Assembly (NCBI RefSeq): GCF_900205965.1
Contig: NZ_OAOF01000001.1
Coordinates: 186,001-250,000 of the forward strand
Reading direction: 5' to 3'
Source of the DNA: Lacrimispora amygdalina
GTDB lineage: Bacteria > Bacillota > Clostridia > Lachnospirales > Lachnospiraceae
DNA: 64,000 bases
The notes under the pieces were generated by a model. The model did not search any database and was not told where the DNA came from. It worked only from the letters and a program-made list of their open reading frames with translations. How positions within the stretch are numbered: position 1 is the first letter of the stretch; each line of letters begins with the position of its first letter. The position numbers and the translations under genes are program-made. Shown piece by piece: positions 53,640-62,666 of this stretch.

Positions 53640-55577
53640 TTACCGCAATGACATCGCAGCATACATACCGCTTCTCACAGCACCGCCGACCTTGCCGACT
53701 ATCGTACAGTCACCGATCAGACGCACCTTATTATGGTATCTTGCATCAATAGCTTCAGCTGTTTCATTGTTCGGTTTCATTCCAAAGGACGCGACGATTG
53801 TATTTCCTTCAATGAATACTTCTTTCCCATCCTTTTGCATTGCTTTAACACCTTCTGCCGTGATTTCAAGCACCTTGTGTCCCGTATAAAGTTCCACGTT
53901 ATTCTCTAAAAGCATTGGTATTAAAGCGGCTTTATTTATCATATGATCTCCCGCAGCTACTTCATCAAGCATTTCTATGACTGCAACCTTTTTCCCTTTG
54001 ATAGCTGTTTCCAAAGCACTGTCACACGCAGATAAACCGCCTCCGCAATAGACGATCTTATCTCCTTTCAGCTTATTTTCATCAAGATGCGCCTCCAGAA
54101 CATTAATTGTATTCTCAATCCCTTTAATCGGCGGCATTATGGGAACTGCTCCAGCAGCAATAATAATCGCATCAGCCTTTGCAAGAGCCGGGCTATCTTC
54201 TTCTATTTTGGCATTGACATATACTGATACACCTGCTAATTCCAATTGGCGTTTATACCAGGTAACCAGTTCACGCAGCTGACTCTTAAAAGGAGGAGTT
54301 GCCGCGCTGCGCAATTGACCGCCCAAATCACTTTCCTTTTCATACAAGTCAACCGTGTGTCCCATAAGTGCAGCAGTTCTGGCTGCTTCCATTCCGCCAG
54401 GTCCGCCTCCAATCACGACTACATGCCGGGGGTTTTCAGCCTTCAGAAGTCTGAATCGCTTTTCAAATCCGGTAGCCGGATTGACCGAGCAGCTGATTTT
54501 TGTCAGTCTGGTCAGAATTCTTCCAATACAGTCATCATTGCAGCGAATGCAGGGCCTGATCTCATCACGGCGGTTACTTAAGATTTTGTTTGCCATCTCC
54601 GGTTCGGCAATTATTGGTCTTCCCATTAATACAAAATCAGCGTTTCCGCTTTCGATTAACTGAACTGCTGTTTCAGGAGTATGATTGCCTGCATTCAGCA
54701 GGGGAATTCGTACTGCCTTACGTGCAACCTCACAGACATCTGCCATGCATGCGTCTCCCAGATAAGCAGGAGGAAAGATATAATCTATATTTTCATAGCT
54801 GCCGCTGTCAACATCCAGTGCGTCAACCCCTGCCTTTTCCAGTTCCTGCATCAGAGGAATGGTTTCTTCAAAGGTACGGCCGCCTTCAAAATTATGCTTC
54901 ACTGCCATTCTGAACAGAATTGGCATATCAGGTCCCACCGCTTCCCGTATGGACTGTACGATCTCTACAGCAAAGCGCATACGGTTTTGAGGTGTACCAC
55001 CATACTCATCTTGTCTCTTATTCCAGATTTCAGACATAAACTGGTCGATGAGGTATCCGGCATGTCCATGAATTTCGATCGCATCAAATCCGGCATCCTT
55101 TAACACTTTTGCTGAGAAGGCAAATTGTTTCATAATCGTCTTAATTTCATCAATGGTTAGTTCTCGGCACAGTAAATTCGGATCAAACATAGAAGGAATT
55201 GCTGAAGAAGATACAGGCGCCTTTCCATTTAACATGTTTGGAAATGCATTTTTTCCAGTACCGCAGCTGAGCTGTGCACAAATTTTCGTTCCATAACGGT
55301 GAACTGCTTCCACTAATGTGGTTAATTGAGGGATCACGTAAGTATTGTCCAGATAACCTTCCATTGAACCCTGGGCCAGTTCCTTCGTTAAAAACTGGCA
55401 GCCCATAATAATAAGCCCGGTTCCTCCTTTTGCCCGCTCCTCAAAATAGTCAATTTCGTCATCAGCAATTGTTCCGTCAACATGACCTGAGTTTAATCCC
55501 ATTGGTGCCATAGCGATTCTGTTCTTTACTGTCATAGTTCCGATAGAAAATGGTGTGTTTAAAATATCGTAATTCAT
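53640..55577 (-). CDS. NADH:flavin oxidoreductase / enoate reductase family (BaiCD/FadH-like)
   Basis: Probably reduces an activated C=C bond of an unsaturated acid, CoA ester or steroid. 645 aa in three parts. The N-terminal FMN TIM barrel (LNTPFSIGTMTVKNRIAMAP; HGHAGYLIDQFMS at the substrate site) spans about 1-340. The 4Fe-4S cysteines are CIRCNDDCIGR then ISCSVNP (about 345-370). The C-terminal FAD/NAD(P) domains carry VVIGGGPGGMEAARTA and IVYCGGGLSACDSA. The overall plan matches 2,4-dienoyl-CoA reductase and bile-acid BaiCD/BaiH. A PucR-type regulator gene lies upstream. Confidence 0.92.
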   Translation of the reverse strand: MNYDILNTPFSIGTMTVKNRIAMAPMGLNSGHVDGTIADDEIDYFEERAKGGTGLIIMGCQFLTKELAQGSMEGYLDNTYVIPQLTTLVEAVHRYGTKICAQLSCGTGKNAFPNMLNGKAPVSSSAIPSMFDPNLLCRELTIDEIKTIMKQFAFSAKVLKDAGFDAIEIHGHAGYLIDQFMSEIWNKRQDEYGGTPQNRMRFAVEIVQSIREAVGPDMPILFRMAVKHNFEGGRTFEETIPLMQELEKAGVDALDVDSGSYENIDYIFPPAYLGDACMADVCEVARKAVRIPLLNAGNHTPETAVQLIESGNADFVLMGRPIIAEPEMANKILSNRRDEIRPCIRCNDDCIGRILTRLTKISCSVNPATGFEKRFRLLKAENPRHVVVIGGGPGGMEAARTAALMGHTVDLYEKESDLGGQLRSAATPPFKSQLRELVTWYKRQLELAGVSVYVNAKIEEDSPALAKADAIIIAAGAVPIMPPIKGIENTINVLEAHLDENKLKGDKIVYCGGGLSACDSALETAIKGKKVAVIEMLDEVAAGDHMINKAALIPMLLENNVELYTGHKVLEITAEGVKAMQKDGKEVFIEGNTIVASFGMKPNNETAEAIDARYHNKVRLIGDCTIVGKVGGAVRSGMYAAMSLR

Positions 55578-55711
55578 TTGCCGCCTCCGTTTTTTGTAAT
55601 TGTTAAATATGAATATAATTATCGTAACATATTTACGTACTTTTATTCATCGTGCATTTATTTAGAAAAAGGCGGCCAGCAATGACATAACTGCACAAAT
55701 GAGAAATCATC

Positions 55712-57283
55712 TCACCGGCTGATGTATTCTAATATTTTATAAGAGAAATAGAGTGTCATATAGCAGTCCCTGTTGTAAAGATCTACAGATATCAGTTCCT
55801 GTATCTTTGCCAGACGGTAATTCATAGTATTTCTGTGAATATATAGTTCATCTGCGGAAGCAGCTAAATTTCCCATATTTACAATATAGGTATAAAGACT
55901 TTTTAAATAATCTGTTTTATGGTTCCTGTCATATTCTTTCAATTTCAATATGTCCGGGTGGCAATAACGGATCAGATTTTTCTGTTCTTTTATCTGTTCT
56001 AACATATCGTAAATCCCATAATCTTCATAACGATATACCGGCAGTACAGAATCGTCCTTTTTCCCCAGCCGGATTGCCGCCAGGGACTGCTGATAGGCCA
56101 CTGGAATCTCCATTATTTCATCAAAAAACTGACTGACACCTGCAATCATATGCATCTGCTTCAGATAATGGGATAAAGGCTCAATATCCTGGTTTGTTAT
56201 ATATTGGGATTGTTTACAGCCTGTAATGAATATTAAATTATTGTCATGAAACGTTAATTCCCCGCCGGAGCTTTTAAAAAGCTCTGATTCTCTTATAAAT
56301 GAAATCAGACCGAACGTTTCGGAATAATGATTGTATTGAATAACAATCAGATACTTTCTATCCGGTAATCTCCACTTCAGCCTCTTTGCTCTGTCCGCAA
56401 TTAATTCTGGTTCTGTAAGACTCCCCTGTATTAAATCCGAGATAAAACGGTTGGCCAGCCAATTATATTGATAGCCTGAATTCTGACTGTTTTTCATCTC
56501 ATCGGCAATAACATCACAGATAAACTCTGTTATTTCCAAATCCTTATCCGTAAAGGAACGGTTATATTCAAGGACCGCTAAATGCCCGATAATGCGCTGT
56601 TCCAGCCCTATTACACAAAAGATTCTTTTATATTTGTAACCTTCTCCAAGACTTCCAATGACAGCTTTCCTGCTTTGAGCCGTTTTCTCAATCCACTGTT
56701 TAAAATTATACTTCTGGGTATACTCATAGGTTGTAAATCCCATATTCCGATATTCCATCCAGGGAAGATCATCTACCTCCTTAAAATCGGATGCCGCTAA
56801 TAAACGGTGATTATTATCCCCCAGCATAACGGGATTACCTAATAATTCACTGGCTATTTCAATAATATAAGGCAGACCCCGTCCCTGAATTATGGTATGA
56901 AACAGTGCTGCCGGCCGCTCAATTAATGAATACTGGTCAACAAGTATATCCGTAACATGATTTAAAAGTTCTTCTGCCGTTAAGTCAGGTTTAATATAAA
57001 CGATATTGATATGACAGTCCGGTTTTTCAATGTCAGGATGCTCAGGGAAGGACGGATTTTCAGGAATCATGACATTCATAGGATAATGACCCCCGCTAAC
57101 ATTAATCATCGATTCATACCGGCCAATATAGAGGATATCAGAATCAAATACAGTAATACGGTCCGTTAAGAGTTTAACCCCCCGTATCCTTTGATTTTCT
57201 TCACATAAAACTGACTTTAAAATAATATCTTCGTCTAATCTTTCTATTATATCTTTTATTCTTAACATCAATAGCTTCACCAT
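55712..57283 (-). CDS. PucR/CdaR-family transcriptional regulator
   Basis: 523 aa. The N-terminal PucR-type domain (about 10-125) and a GAF-like middle (about 140-270) are sensory. The C-terminal helix-turn-helix (ELYIHRNTMNYRLAKIQEL, about 480-500) is the PucR_HTH/CdaR signature. AAGGA lies immediately before the first Met; a start at 57268 (MLRIKDII), the usual family opening, is possible. It lies upstream of the enoate-reductase-type gene in the same direction and probably regulates it; the ligand is unknown. Confidence 0.88.
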   Translation of the reverse strand: MVKLLMLRIKDIIERLDEDIILKSVLCEENQRIRGVKLLTDRITVFDSDILYIGRYESMINVSGGHYPMNVMIPENPSFPEHPDIEKPDCHINIVYIKPDLTAEELLNHVTDILVDQYSLIERPAALFHTIIQGRGLPYIIEIASELLGNPVMLGDNNHRLLAASDFKEVDDLPWMEYRNMGFTTYEYTQKYNFKQWIEKTAQSRKAVIGSLGEGYKYKRIFCVIGLEQRIIGHLAVLEYNRSFTDKDLEITEFICDVIADEMKNSQNSGYQYNWLANRFISDLIQGSLTEPELIADRAKRLKWRLPDRKYLIVIQYNHYSETFGLISFIRESELFKSSGGELTFHDNNLIFITGCKQSQYITNQDIEPLSHYLKQMHMIAGVSQFFDEIMEIPVAYQQSLAAIRLGKKDDSVLPVYRYEDYGIYDMLEQIKEQKNLIRYCHPDILKLKEYDRNHKTDYLKSLYTYIVNMGNLAASADELYIHRNTMNYRLAKIQELISVDLYNRDCYMTLYFSYKILEYISR

Positions 57284-57302
57284 TCCTTCCCAATAAACAA
57301 AA

Positions 57303-57353
57303 AAATACCCTGATAGTTAGACTCCTTCCCATTCGTGTCATACTATCAGGGTA
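57303..57353 (-). terminator. Terminator after the polysaccharide deacetylase
   Basis: TACCCTGATAGT (57306-57317) pairs with ACTATCAGGGTA (57342-57353), followed on the - strand by a run of T. Confidence 0.85.
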
Positions 57354-57371
57354 CTGCTATCCTTACTCTTC

Positions 57372-58322
57372 TTACCGATAAAACTGGGAATAAACCCCGC
57401 CTGGAACCACTCCGCCCCGATAGCTGGCAAGCTCGCTGACTGTAACCAGCTGATATCCTTCCTCGGATAATCTGCGGATAATTTCAACCGCAGCAGCTCC
57501 GCTTTGGGGATAAAGTTCATGCATCAGCACAATATCCCCATCCCGCACACGGCTCATCACTGTCTGAATGGTCTTAGCCGTATTCCTGGTCTTCCAGTCC
57601 AGAGTATCAATGCTCCACATAATCATGGGTGCGTGGACATTCTGAAGAACTGTGCTGTTCTTATTCCCTCCCGGCAGTCTGACCAGCACCGGACGAACTC
57701 CGCAGACAGCCTGTACCGCATCATTGCAGCGGTTGATCTGGCTTTGAATCTGCTGTGGGCTTAATTTGTTTAAGTACTTATGTTCATATGTATGATTCCC
57801 GATCTCATGCCCCTCAGCCGCCATGCGCTTTAACTCATCAGGATAATAGACCGCCCGGTTTCCCACCACGAAAAAGGTTGCTTTCCCGCCGTACTGTGCC
57901 AGGCTGTCCATTATCGGATTCCCTACTGGAGCGTAAGGACCATCATCAAAGGTAAGGGCCACCATGGGTCTGGAAGGATCAATCACTCTTTTAGCCGGCT
58001 GTCCTTCACTATCCGCTGTCTCCTGCTGTTTGGTATCTGCAGTCGTTTGGCTTTCTGCCTCTGCCTGTGACTGCGTGGCTTTCTCTGTCTGAGTCTCTTC
58101 CTGCTTTCCAGGCTGTGAGGAGACATTCCCGTTCTCATCCACCCATCTGGCCACTCCTGGCCCCAGGTTTTCATCTATCCAGCCTCCCCGTACCTTAGCT
58201 GCTGTTTCCTGTGCAGCTGCCGCCGTCTCATATGCCATAGACGGAAAGGGCGAAGCCGGTACTAAGGCTATTATAAGAGCAAGGGTTATTACACCCAGAC
58301 CCAGTTGTAAAAATTTCTTCAT
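57372..58322 (-). CDS. Secreted or anchored polysaccharide deacetylase (NodB domain)
   Basis: 316 aa. It has an N-terminal signal segment (residues about 3-25), then a GWIDENLGPGVARWVDENG motif, then a low-complexity T/Q/E linker. The NodB domain runs from about residue 120. Catalytic motifs are LTFDDGPYAP (Asp-Asp), HEIGNHTYEHKYL (metal histidines), VRLPGGNKN, IDTLDWKTRN and DIVLMHEL. It probably removes N-acetyl groups from peptidoglycan or another cell-wall glycan outside the membrane. Confidence 0.92.
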   Translation of the reverse strand: MKKFLQLGLGVITLALIIALVPASPFPSMAYETAAAAQETAAKVRGGWIDENLGPGVARWVDENGNVSSQPGKQEETQTEKATQSQAEAESQTTADTKQQETADSEGQPAKRVIDPSRPMVALTFDDGPYAPVGNPIMDSLAQYGGKATFFVVGNRAVYYPDELKRMAAEGHEIGNHTYEHKYLNKLSPQQIQSQINRCNDAVQAVCGVRPVLVRLPGGNKNSTVLQNVHAPMIMWSIDTLDWKTRNTAKTIQTVMSRVRDGDIVLMHELYPQSGAAAVEIIRRLSEEGYQLVTVSELASYRGGVVPGGVYSQFYR

Positions 58323-58394
58323 GAAACATCATTCCTTTCCCTGTTACTAACCACTACTATACAGGAAATGGATTAAAATGGAAAGTAAAATATA

Positions 58395-58432
58395 AAAACC
58401 CTGAAGCGCATTTTACTGCACTGCAGAGTTTT
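58395..58432 (-). terminator. Terminator after the flavoenzyme remnant
   Basis: AAAACCCTGAAGCGCA (58395-58410) pairs with TGCACTGCAGAGTTTT (58417-58432), with wobble pairs and one mismatch. A T run follows on the - strand. Confidence 0.7.
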
Positions 58433-58440
58433 CATACTGT

Positions 58441-58662
58441 TTATATATGATTTGCAACTTCAAATGCATCCCAGATGGCATACATAATATTAGAGACTTT
58501 CTTTGCATCTCCCAGGAGATAGATTTCCGGAACATCGAATTCCAGTTCTTTATAAAGACTGTCCTCTTCCTTATATCCAACTGCCAGAATTACACTGTCA
58601 CAGGCGATTTTCTTTTGTTCCTTTCCTACTGAGACCGACAGGGTTCTATATCTGATTAACAT
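58441..58662 (-). pseudogene. C-terminal remnant of an enoate-reductase-family flavoenzyme
   Basis: 73 codons remain. DSVILAVGYKEEDSLY and EIYLLGDAKKVSNIMYAIWDA match the closing FAD/NAD part of NADH:flavin oxidoreductases such as 2-enoate reductase, the same family as the gene at 53.6 kb. The TIM barrel, iron-sulfur site and nucleotide motifs are missing. No ribosome site is seen. It is a decayed paralogue with its terminator still in place. Confidence 0.75.
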
Positions 58663-58693
58663 GATAATGCTTATATGCCAGAAATACGAATAA

Positions 58694-59422
58694 TTAATTC
58701 ACCGATTTTCCTTTTAAAAGGGCAGCAATTACCCCTTCCGCACTTTTTTCCACTGCCTGAAAGGGCAGTCCCTGTTCTTTGATAGCTCCCAGCTGATGGG
58801 CATCAGAATTCGTCAGGATAAGGCAGTTCTCAAGATAGGGATTTTTTCTTACCAGTTCCGGCAGCCGGTCCAGGTCCCTTACTTCTGCCGCTGTAAAACG
58901 GCTGTCCGGAGGCACAAACCCCAGGTTTGACAACAGGCTGTTGGCATTTTTGTCCAAATGAGCAGGGAACATAACTCCTCCATAGGATCTGACCAGTTCA
59001 AAAAGACCGTCAAATGATATCTCCGTAGAATTAATTAAAAGATTGTCCACTGATCCTTCCTGTTCATCATCCTTATTATATATCAATTGATTTCCGAAGA
59101 TCTCCACCTTATTGGGAAAGGGAATCAGTTTCTTTTCCACGAATGCATCAAATTCCATAGCCATTGAAAGCTCCGGAAAGAGGCAGACCGCATGTACCTC
59201 TTCCGACGTACAAAGCTCCATTCCGGGAACTGCAAGGATTCCGAACTCTTTTGCAAAATGAAGAACTGCAGGACAATTCTTACAGGAATTGTGATCTGTA
59301 ACTGCAATCACATCAAGCCCTTTTAAGGCAGCCATCCCAACGATGTTACCGGGCGTCATATCGTCATCGCCGCAGGGGGATAAGCAGGAATGAATATGGA
59401 AATCATACTGGAGCGTCTTCAT
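58694..59422 (-). CDS. PHP-domain metal-dependent phosphoesterase
   Basis: 242 aa. The PHP metal motif is DFHIHSCLSPCGDDDMTPG near residue 7, with VTDHNSCKNC near 42, MFPAHLDKNA and TNSDAHQLG near 205. It belongs to the TrpH/YciV-type PHP family. It overlaps the DRTGG gene upstream by 20 bases, so it is translated within the sensory-hydrogenase operon. The same PHP-DRTGG-hydrogenase arrangement is seen in other Clostridia. The substrate is unknown. Confidence 0.88.
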   Translation of the reverse strand: MKTLQYDFHIHSCLSPCGDDDMTPGNIVGMAALKGLDVIAVTDHNSCKNCPAVLHFAKEFGILAVPGMELCTSEEVHAVCLFPELSMAMEFDAFVEKKLIPFPNKVEIFGNQLIYNKDDEQEGSVDNLLINSTEISFDGLFELVRSYGGVMFPAHLDKNANSLLSNLGFVPPDSRFTAAEVRDLDRLPELVRKNPYLENCLILTNSDAHQLGAIKEQGLPFQAVEKSAEGVIAALLKGKSVN

Positions 59423-59753
59423 TGGAAAGCCTTTTTTCTATCAGCAGAGCTGCCTCAAAAATGGGAAGCCCGGTCTTTAACACAGTAATATTTTGTTCTT
59501 TAGCCTTTTGCTTCGCTGCCTCATCAGGTATCACACCCTCTGCCAGAATCACGCAGGCCGCGTCCGTAAGTGATGCAACCGCAAGAGTATTCATGTTTCC
59601 CATAACAGTCACCCAGGCACAGCCCTCAGGCGCTTTGCCCATGGCAATACTTAATAAATCACAGCAAAATGGCTTCGTAATACGTCTGTCCGTTCGTTCT
59701 CCAACATGGATTGTCTCAAATTCTCCCGAATCAATCAGTTCCTTTATCGTCAT
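59403..59753 (-). CDS. DRTGG-domain protein
   Basis: A 116-aa protein with one DRTGG-type domain (WVTVMGNMNTLAVASLTDAA, VILAEGVIPDEAAKQKA), a fold linked to CBS and phosphotransacetylase regulatory domains and thought to bind nucleotides. ATG 59753 has AGAGGGGAG upstream. It overlaps the hydrogenase-like gene before it by 23 bases and the PHP gene after it by 20. Confidence 0.82.
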   Translation of the reverse strand: MTIKELIDSGEFETIHVGERTDRRITKPFCCDLLSIAMGKAPEGCAWVTVMGNMNTLAVASLTDAACVILAEGVIPDEAAKQKAKEQNITVLKTGLPIFEAALLIEKRLSNEDAPV

Positions 59754-61143
59754 TTTGATTTCTCCCCTCTTTCCTGTCAAGCTGGTTCATTTCATCAGAA
59801 ATCCTCACTATATATGAAGTCATGGCTCGAAACTTACTGTAGCTGTCTCCCTCTCCCTCTTCAATATCAGCTGCAAGTCTGGCAACCTCCTTAGTCAGCT
59901 TGTGGACATTGTCCCTGAGGAAATAGATACAATCCGATTCCGCGGCTTCTCCCCGGACGATATCCTCAGCCAGGGCTTTACAGGTGGGTGCCCCGCAGGA
60001 GCCGCAGTCCAGTCCCGGAAATTTCTTCAGCAGCCGCTCCACCTGGTTAAGTCTTGCAAAACTTTCCATCATGGTATCTCCTAAATGAAATACCGGCTCG
60101 TACTGGACCATGCTGGTCCATTTCACAAGCTTCTCACCTCCTGATTCCATATGACTTCTGGCTACAGGCATATATTTTCTCAGACGTTTTAATTTCACTT
60201 CTGCCACATAAGGATTTTCTACGGTCAGAACGCCCCCGACACAACCGCCGTTGCAGGCATTTAACTCTACAAATTTTAAGTTGGTAAATTTCTGGTCTTC
60301 CATATCCTCAAGGACCCGTATAACATTCTCGATTCCATCCGCGGCTAAGTAATCCTCTGTAAACAGACCGCTTGCCTCTCCTCCGCTTCTTCCCCAGCTG
60401 ACGCCGATTTTACCGGAAGTTCCAATCTCCGGAGGTTCCTCTCCCACCGCCTTCATACAGGAAAGAAGCCGTGGATAAACATCTTTAATAGCCAGGACCC
60501 TGTCGATTTCACTGTGTTCCGTTCCCAGCGGAGATCTTGCATAGGTCACCTTTGAGGGACAGGGGGAAATAAAAATGATACCAATCTTTTCCCTGGACAG
60601 CCCCGTTAATTCCATGGCCCTTTTTAAAGCGAGTATGGCAGCTACCTCTACCGGCGGATTAAGGGGAAGAAGATTGGGAATCAGATTGGGAAACCGTACC
60701 CTGATAAGCCTCACTACGGAAGGGCAGGCTGTGCTGATAAGCGGAAGCTTATCCGGATTTTTGCTTAAGTACTCTCTGGTTGCCTCACTGACAAGCTCCG
60801 CTGCCGCACTTACTTCAAAAACATCATCAAACCCCATGAGCAAAAGAGCATTCAGCACAATGTTCACATCATCTAAGTTATTGAACTGGCTGTACAGGGA
60901 AGGGGCGGGGAGGGCTACCGTATATTCGAACTGCTTTAAATCCTCCAGGGTATCATAAATAGCATGTTTGGCGTGATGAGGACATACACGGATGCATTCC
61001 CCGCAGTCAATACAGAATTTACTGTTAATCTGTGCCTTTTTATTTCTGACTCTGATCGCCTGAGTCGGACAGCGCTTAATGCAGTTAATGCAGCCCATGC
61101 ACAGATCCTCGTCTAGCCTTACTGAATGATAAAATTTATCCAA
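59731..61143 (-). CDS. Sensory-type [FeFe]-hydrogenase-like iron-sulfur protein (HydS/HfsB-like)
   Basis: 470 aa. Two N-terminal 4Fe-4S sites (CMGCINCIKRCP, CIDCGECIRVCP) are followed by an H-cluster-type domain. Its motifs are STACPSVV (Ala replaces the proton-transfer Cys of TSCCP), FISPCPSKV and ELNACNGGCVGG, so the four cluster-binding cysteines appear kept. A C-terminal 4Fe-4S ARF-type domain (CGSCGAPTC) and a short helix close the protein. This is the pattern of group C/D sensory hydrogenases, thought to report H2 or redox state rather than turn over. Its gene is grouped with DRTGG and RsbW-like ATPase genes and is divergent from a NADH-linked module. Confidence 0.87.
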   Translation of the reverse strand: MDKFYHSVRLDEDLCMGCINCIKRCPTQAIRVRNKKAQINSKFCIDCGECIRVCPHHAKHAIYDTLEDLKQFEYTVALPAPSLYSQFNNLDDVNIVLNALLLMGFDDVFEVSAAAELVSEATREYLSKNPDKLPLISTACPSVVRLIRVRFPNLIPNLLPLNPPVEVAAILALKRAMELTGLSREKIGIIFISPCPSKVTYARSPLGTEHSEIDRVLAIKDVYPRLLSCMKAVGEEPPEIGTSGKIGVSWGRSGGEASGLFTEDYLAADGIENVIRVLEDMEDQKFTNLKFVELNACNGGCVGGVLTVENPYVAEVKLKRLRKYMPVARSHMESGGEKLVKWTSMVQYEPVFHLGDTMMESFARLNQVERLLKKFPGLDCGSCGAPTCKALAEDIVRGEAAESDCIYFLRDNVHKLTKEVARLAADIEEGEGDSYSKFRAMTSYIVRISDEMNQLDRKEGRNQNDDKGTD

Positions 61144-61180
61144 TGGCTCACCCCTTTTTGTATCTCATCATATTTTGCGT

Positions 61181-61606
61181 TTACAGATTCACCACCATAC
61201 GTATGGTAGTACCTTCTCCAATTACCGTATGTATCTCCATCTCATCGGAATACTTTTTCATATTAGGCAGTCCCATTCCCGCCCCGAACCCAAGGGAGCG
61301 CACCGCGTCCGGCGCAGTGGAATATCCGGCCTGCATGGCAAGGTCAATATCAGGAATTCCCGGACCTGAATCCTCTAAAATCATTTCTATGCTCTCCGTT
61401 GTCATATGTACCGTAATTTCTCCGCCTTTCGCATGAATGACCATATTGATCTCCCCCTCATACATGGCAATGGCAACCTTTCGTACCGCTTCCGGTGTGA
61501 CACCCATTTTTTTTAATTTGCTCTTCACATCGCTGCTGGCTTCCCCTGCTCTCGTAAAATCATCGGGAGAGATGGTATAATGAAACGTAATTACATCCAT
61601 CATCAA
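61181..61606 (-). CDS. RsbW-like serine kinase / anti-sigma factor ATPase
   Basis: 141 aa, a GHKL ATPase: N-box VAIAMYEGEINMVIHA, G1 LEDSGPGIPDI and a G2 loop SLGFGAGMGLPNMK. It resembles anti-sigma factor kinases of the RsbW/SpoIIAB type, common in clostridial hydrogenase regulatory clusters. Its start overlaps the preceding DRTGG gene (ATGA), with GGAGGTG in front. The target is unknown. Confidence 0.87.
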   Translation of the reverse strand: MMMDVITFHYTISPDDFTRAGEASSDVKSKLKKMGVTPEAVRKVAIAMYEGEINMVIHAKGGEITVHMTTESIEMILEDSGPGIPDIDLAMQAGYSTAPDAVRSLGFGAGMGLPNMKKYSDEMEIHTVIGEGTTIRMVVNL

Positions 61607-61950
61607 ACCGCACCTCCGTGAAGTCCCGCCTCATAAAGCATTCCGCAGGCGGAAAACATGCGATGGCCGGTGGACAAAAGTATAATTCCCCTTTCAGCTG
61701 CCATCTGGAGCATGGCTTCGTCTGGTTTTTTCCCCCGTACAAATACGATACACACGATATCTAACATTTCAGCAGTCCGGACCACCTGAGGATTGCAAAG
61801 TCCTGTCAGCAGGACAGAATGATCCTTAGAATAAGCAAGCACATCACTCATCATATCAGAGCCGCATGCACTTCTCACCTCCTCAGACATATGTTCCTCT
61901 CCCACAAGCACCTTTGCACCCAGTATTTTCCTGATATCTTCTACTGTCAT
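61603..61950 (-). CDS. DRTGG-domain protein
   Basis: 115 aa, a second DRTGG-type protein (VLAYSKDHSVLLTGLCNPQVV, CIVFVRGKKPDEAM, ILLSTGHRMFSACG). First gene of the - strand operon. ATG 61950 follows GGAGGAGAAGG; a longer start at 61968 is possible. It probably binds a nucleotide and works with the RsbW-like ATPase that its stop overlaps. Confidence 0.82.
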   Translation of the reverse strand: MTVEDIRKILGAKVLVGEEHMSEEVRSACGSDMMSDVLAYSKDHSVLLTGLCNPQVVRTAEMLDIVCIVFVRGKKPDEAMLQMAAERGIILLSTGHRMFSACGMLYEAGLHGGAV

Positions 61951-62159
61951 ATGGTCCTTCTCCTCCATTCATTCACTCTATTCGCACAATTCATGACATT
62001 ATTGATAATTATATCATAAATAGTCCCTCAGGTGTATAAAATTACCACGAAATCATCGTTATTTTTTTGTCGAATCTTGATTAAAACTATAGATTTTTTC
62101 TCAATAACATGATAAAATATCAGTTACATTGCATAAGCAACATTGAAGGAGGTTATCAA

Positions 62160-62654
62160 ATGACTTGTAAAAAACAAGGCGTCCAGTTTAACGGGACAAA
62201 AGAGCAGGAAGCTGCTTTGAAAGAAGTGATTTCCCAGCTCAAAGATACAAAAGGATCCCTGATGTCTATCATGCAGAAGGCTCAGGAGATTTATGGTTAT
62301 CTTCCAATTGAAGTCCAGACCATTATATCTGATGAAACGGGTATTCCCCTTGAAAAGATTTATGGTGTTGCCACTTTTTATGCCCAGTTTGCGCTTCAGC
62401 CAAAGGGCAAATATCAGGTATCTGTCTGTCTTGGAACCGCATGCTACGTAAAAGGATCCGGAGACATTTTCCATAAAATTGAGGAAATACTTGGCATAAC
62501 CAACGGAGAATGCACTCCGGATGGAAAGTTTTCCTTAGATTCCTGCCGCTGTGTAGGGGCCTGCGGTCTGGCTCCTGTCATGATGGTGAACGGAGAAGTT
62601 TACGGAAGACTGACAGTTGATGATGTTCCAGGTATTTTAGCCAAATACGAATAA
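62160..62654 (+). CDS. NuoE-like [2Fe-2S] subunit (HydA/Hnd complex)
   Basis: 164 aa thioredoxin-like ferredoxin subunit of NADH dehydrogenase-type and bifurcating hydrogenase complexes. The cluster ligands are in CLGTACYVKGS and CRCVGACGLAP. The N-terminal helical part (GSLMSIMQKAQEIYGYLP) is typical. AAGGAGGTTAT precedes ATG 62160. First gene of the operon running off the window, divergent from the sensory module. Confidence 0.95.
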   Translation: MTCKKQGVQFNGTKEQEAALKEVISQLKDTKGSLMSIMQKAQEIYGYLPIEVQTIISDETGIPLEKIYGVATFYAQFALQPKGKYQVSVCLGTACYVKGSGDIFHKIEEILGITNGECTPDGKFSLDSCRCVGACGLAPVMMVNGEVYGRLTVDDVPGILAKYE

Positions 62655-62666
62655 TTCCATACGCTT

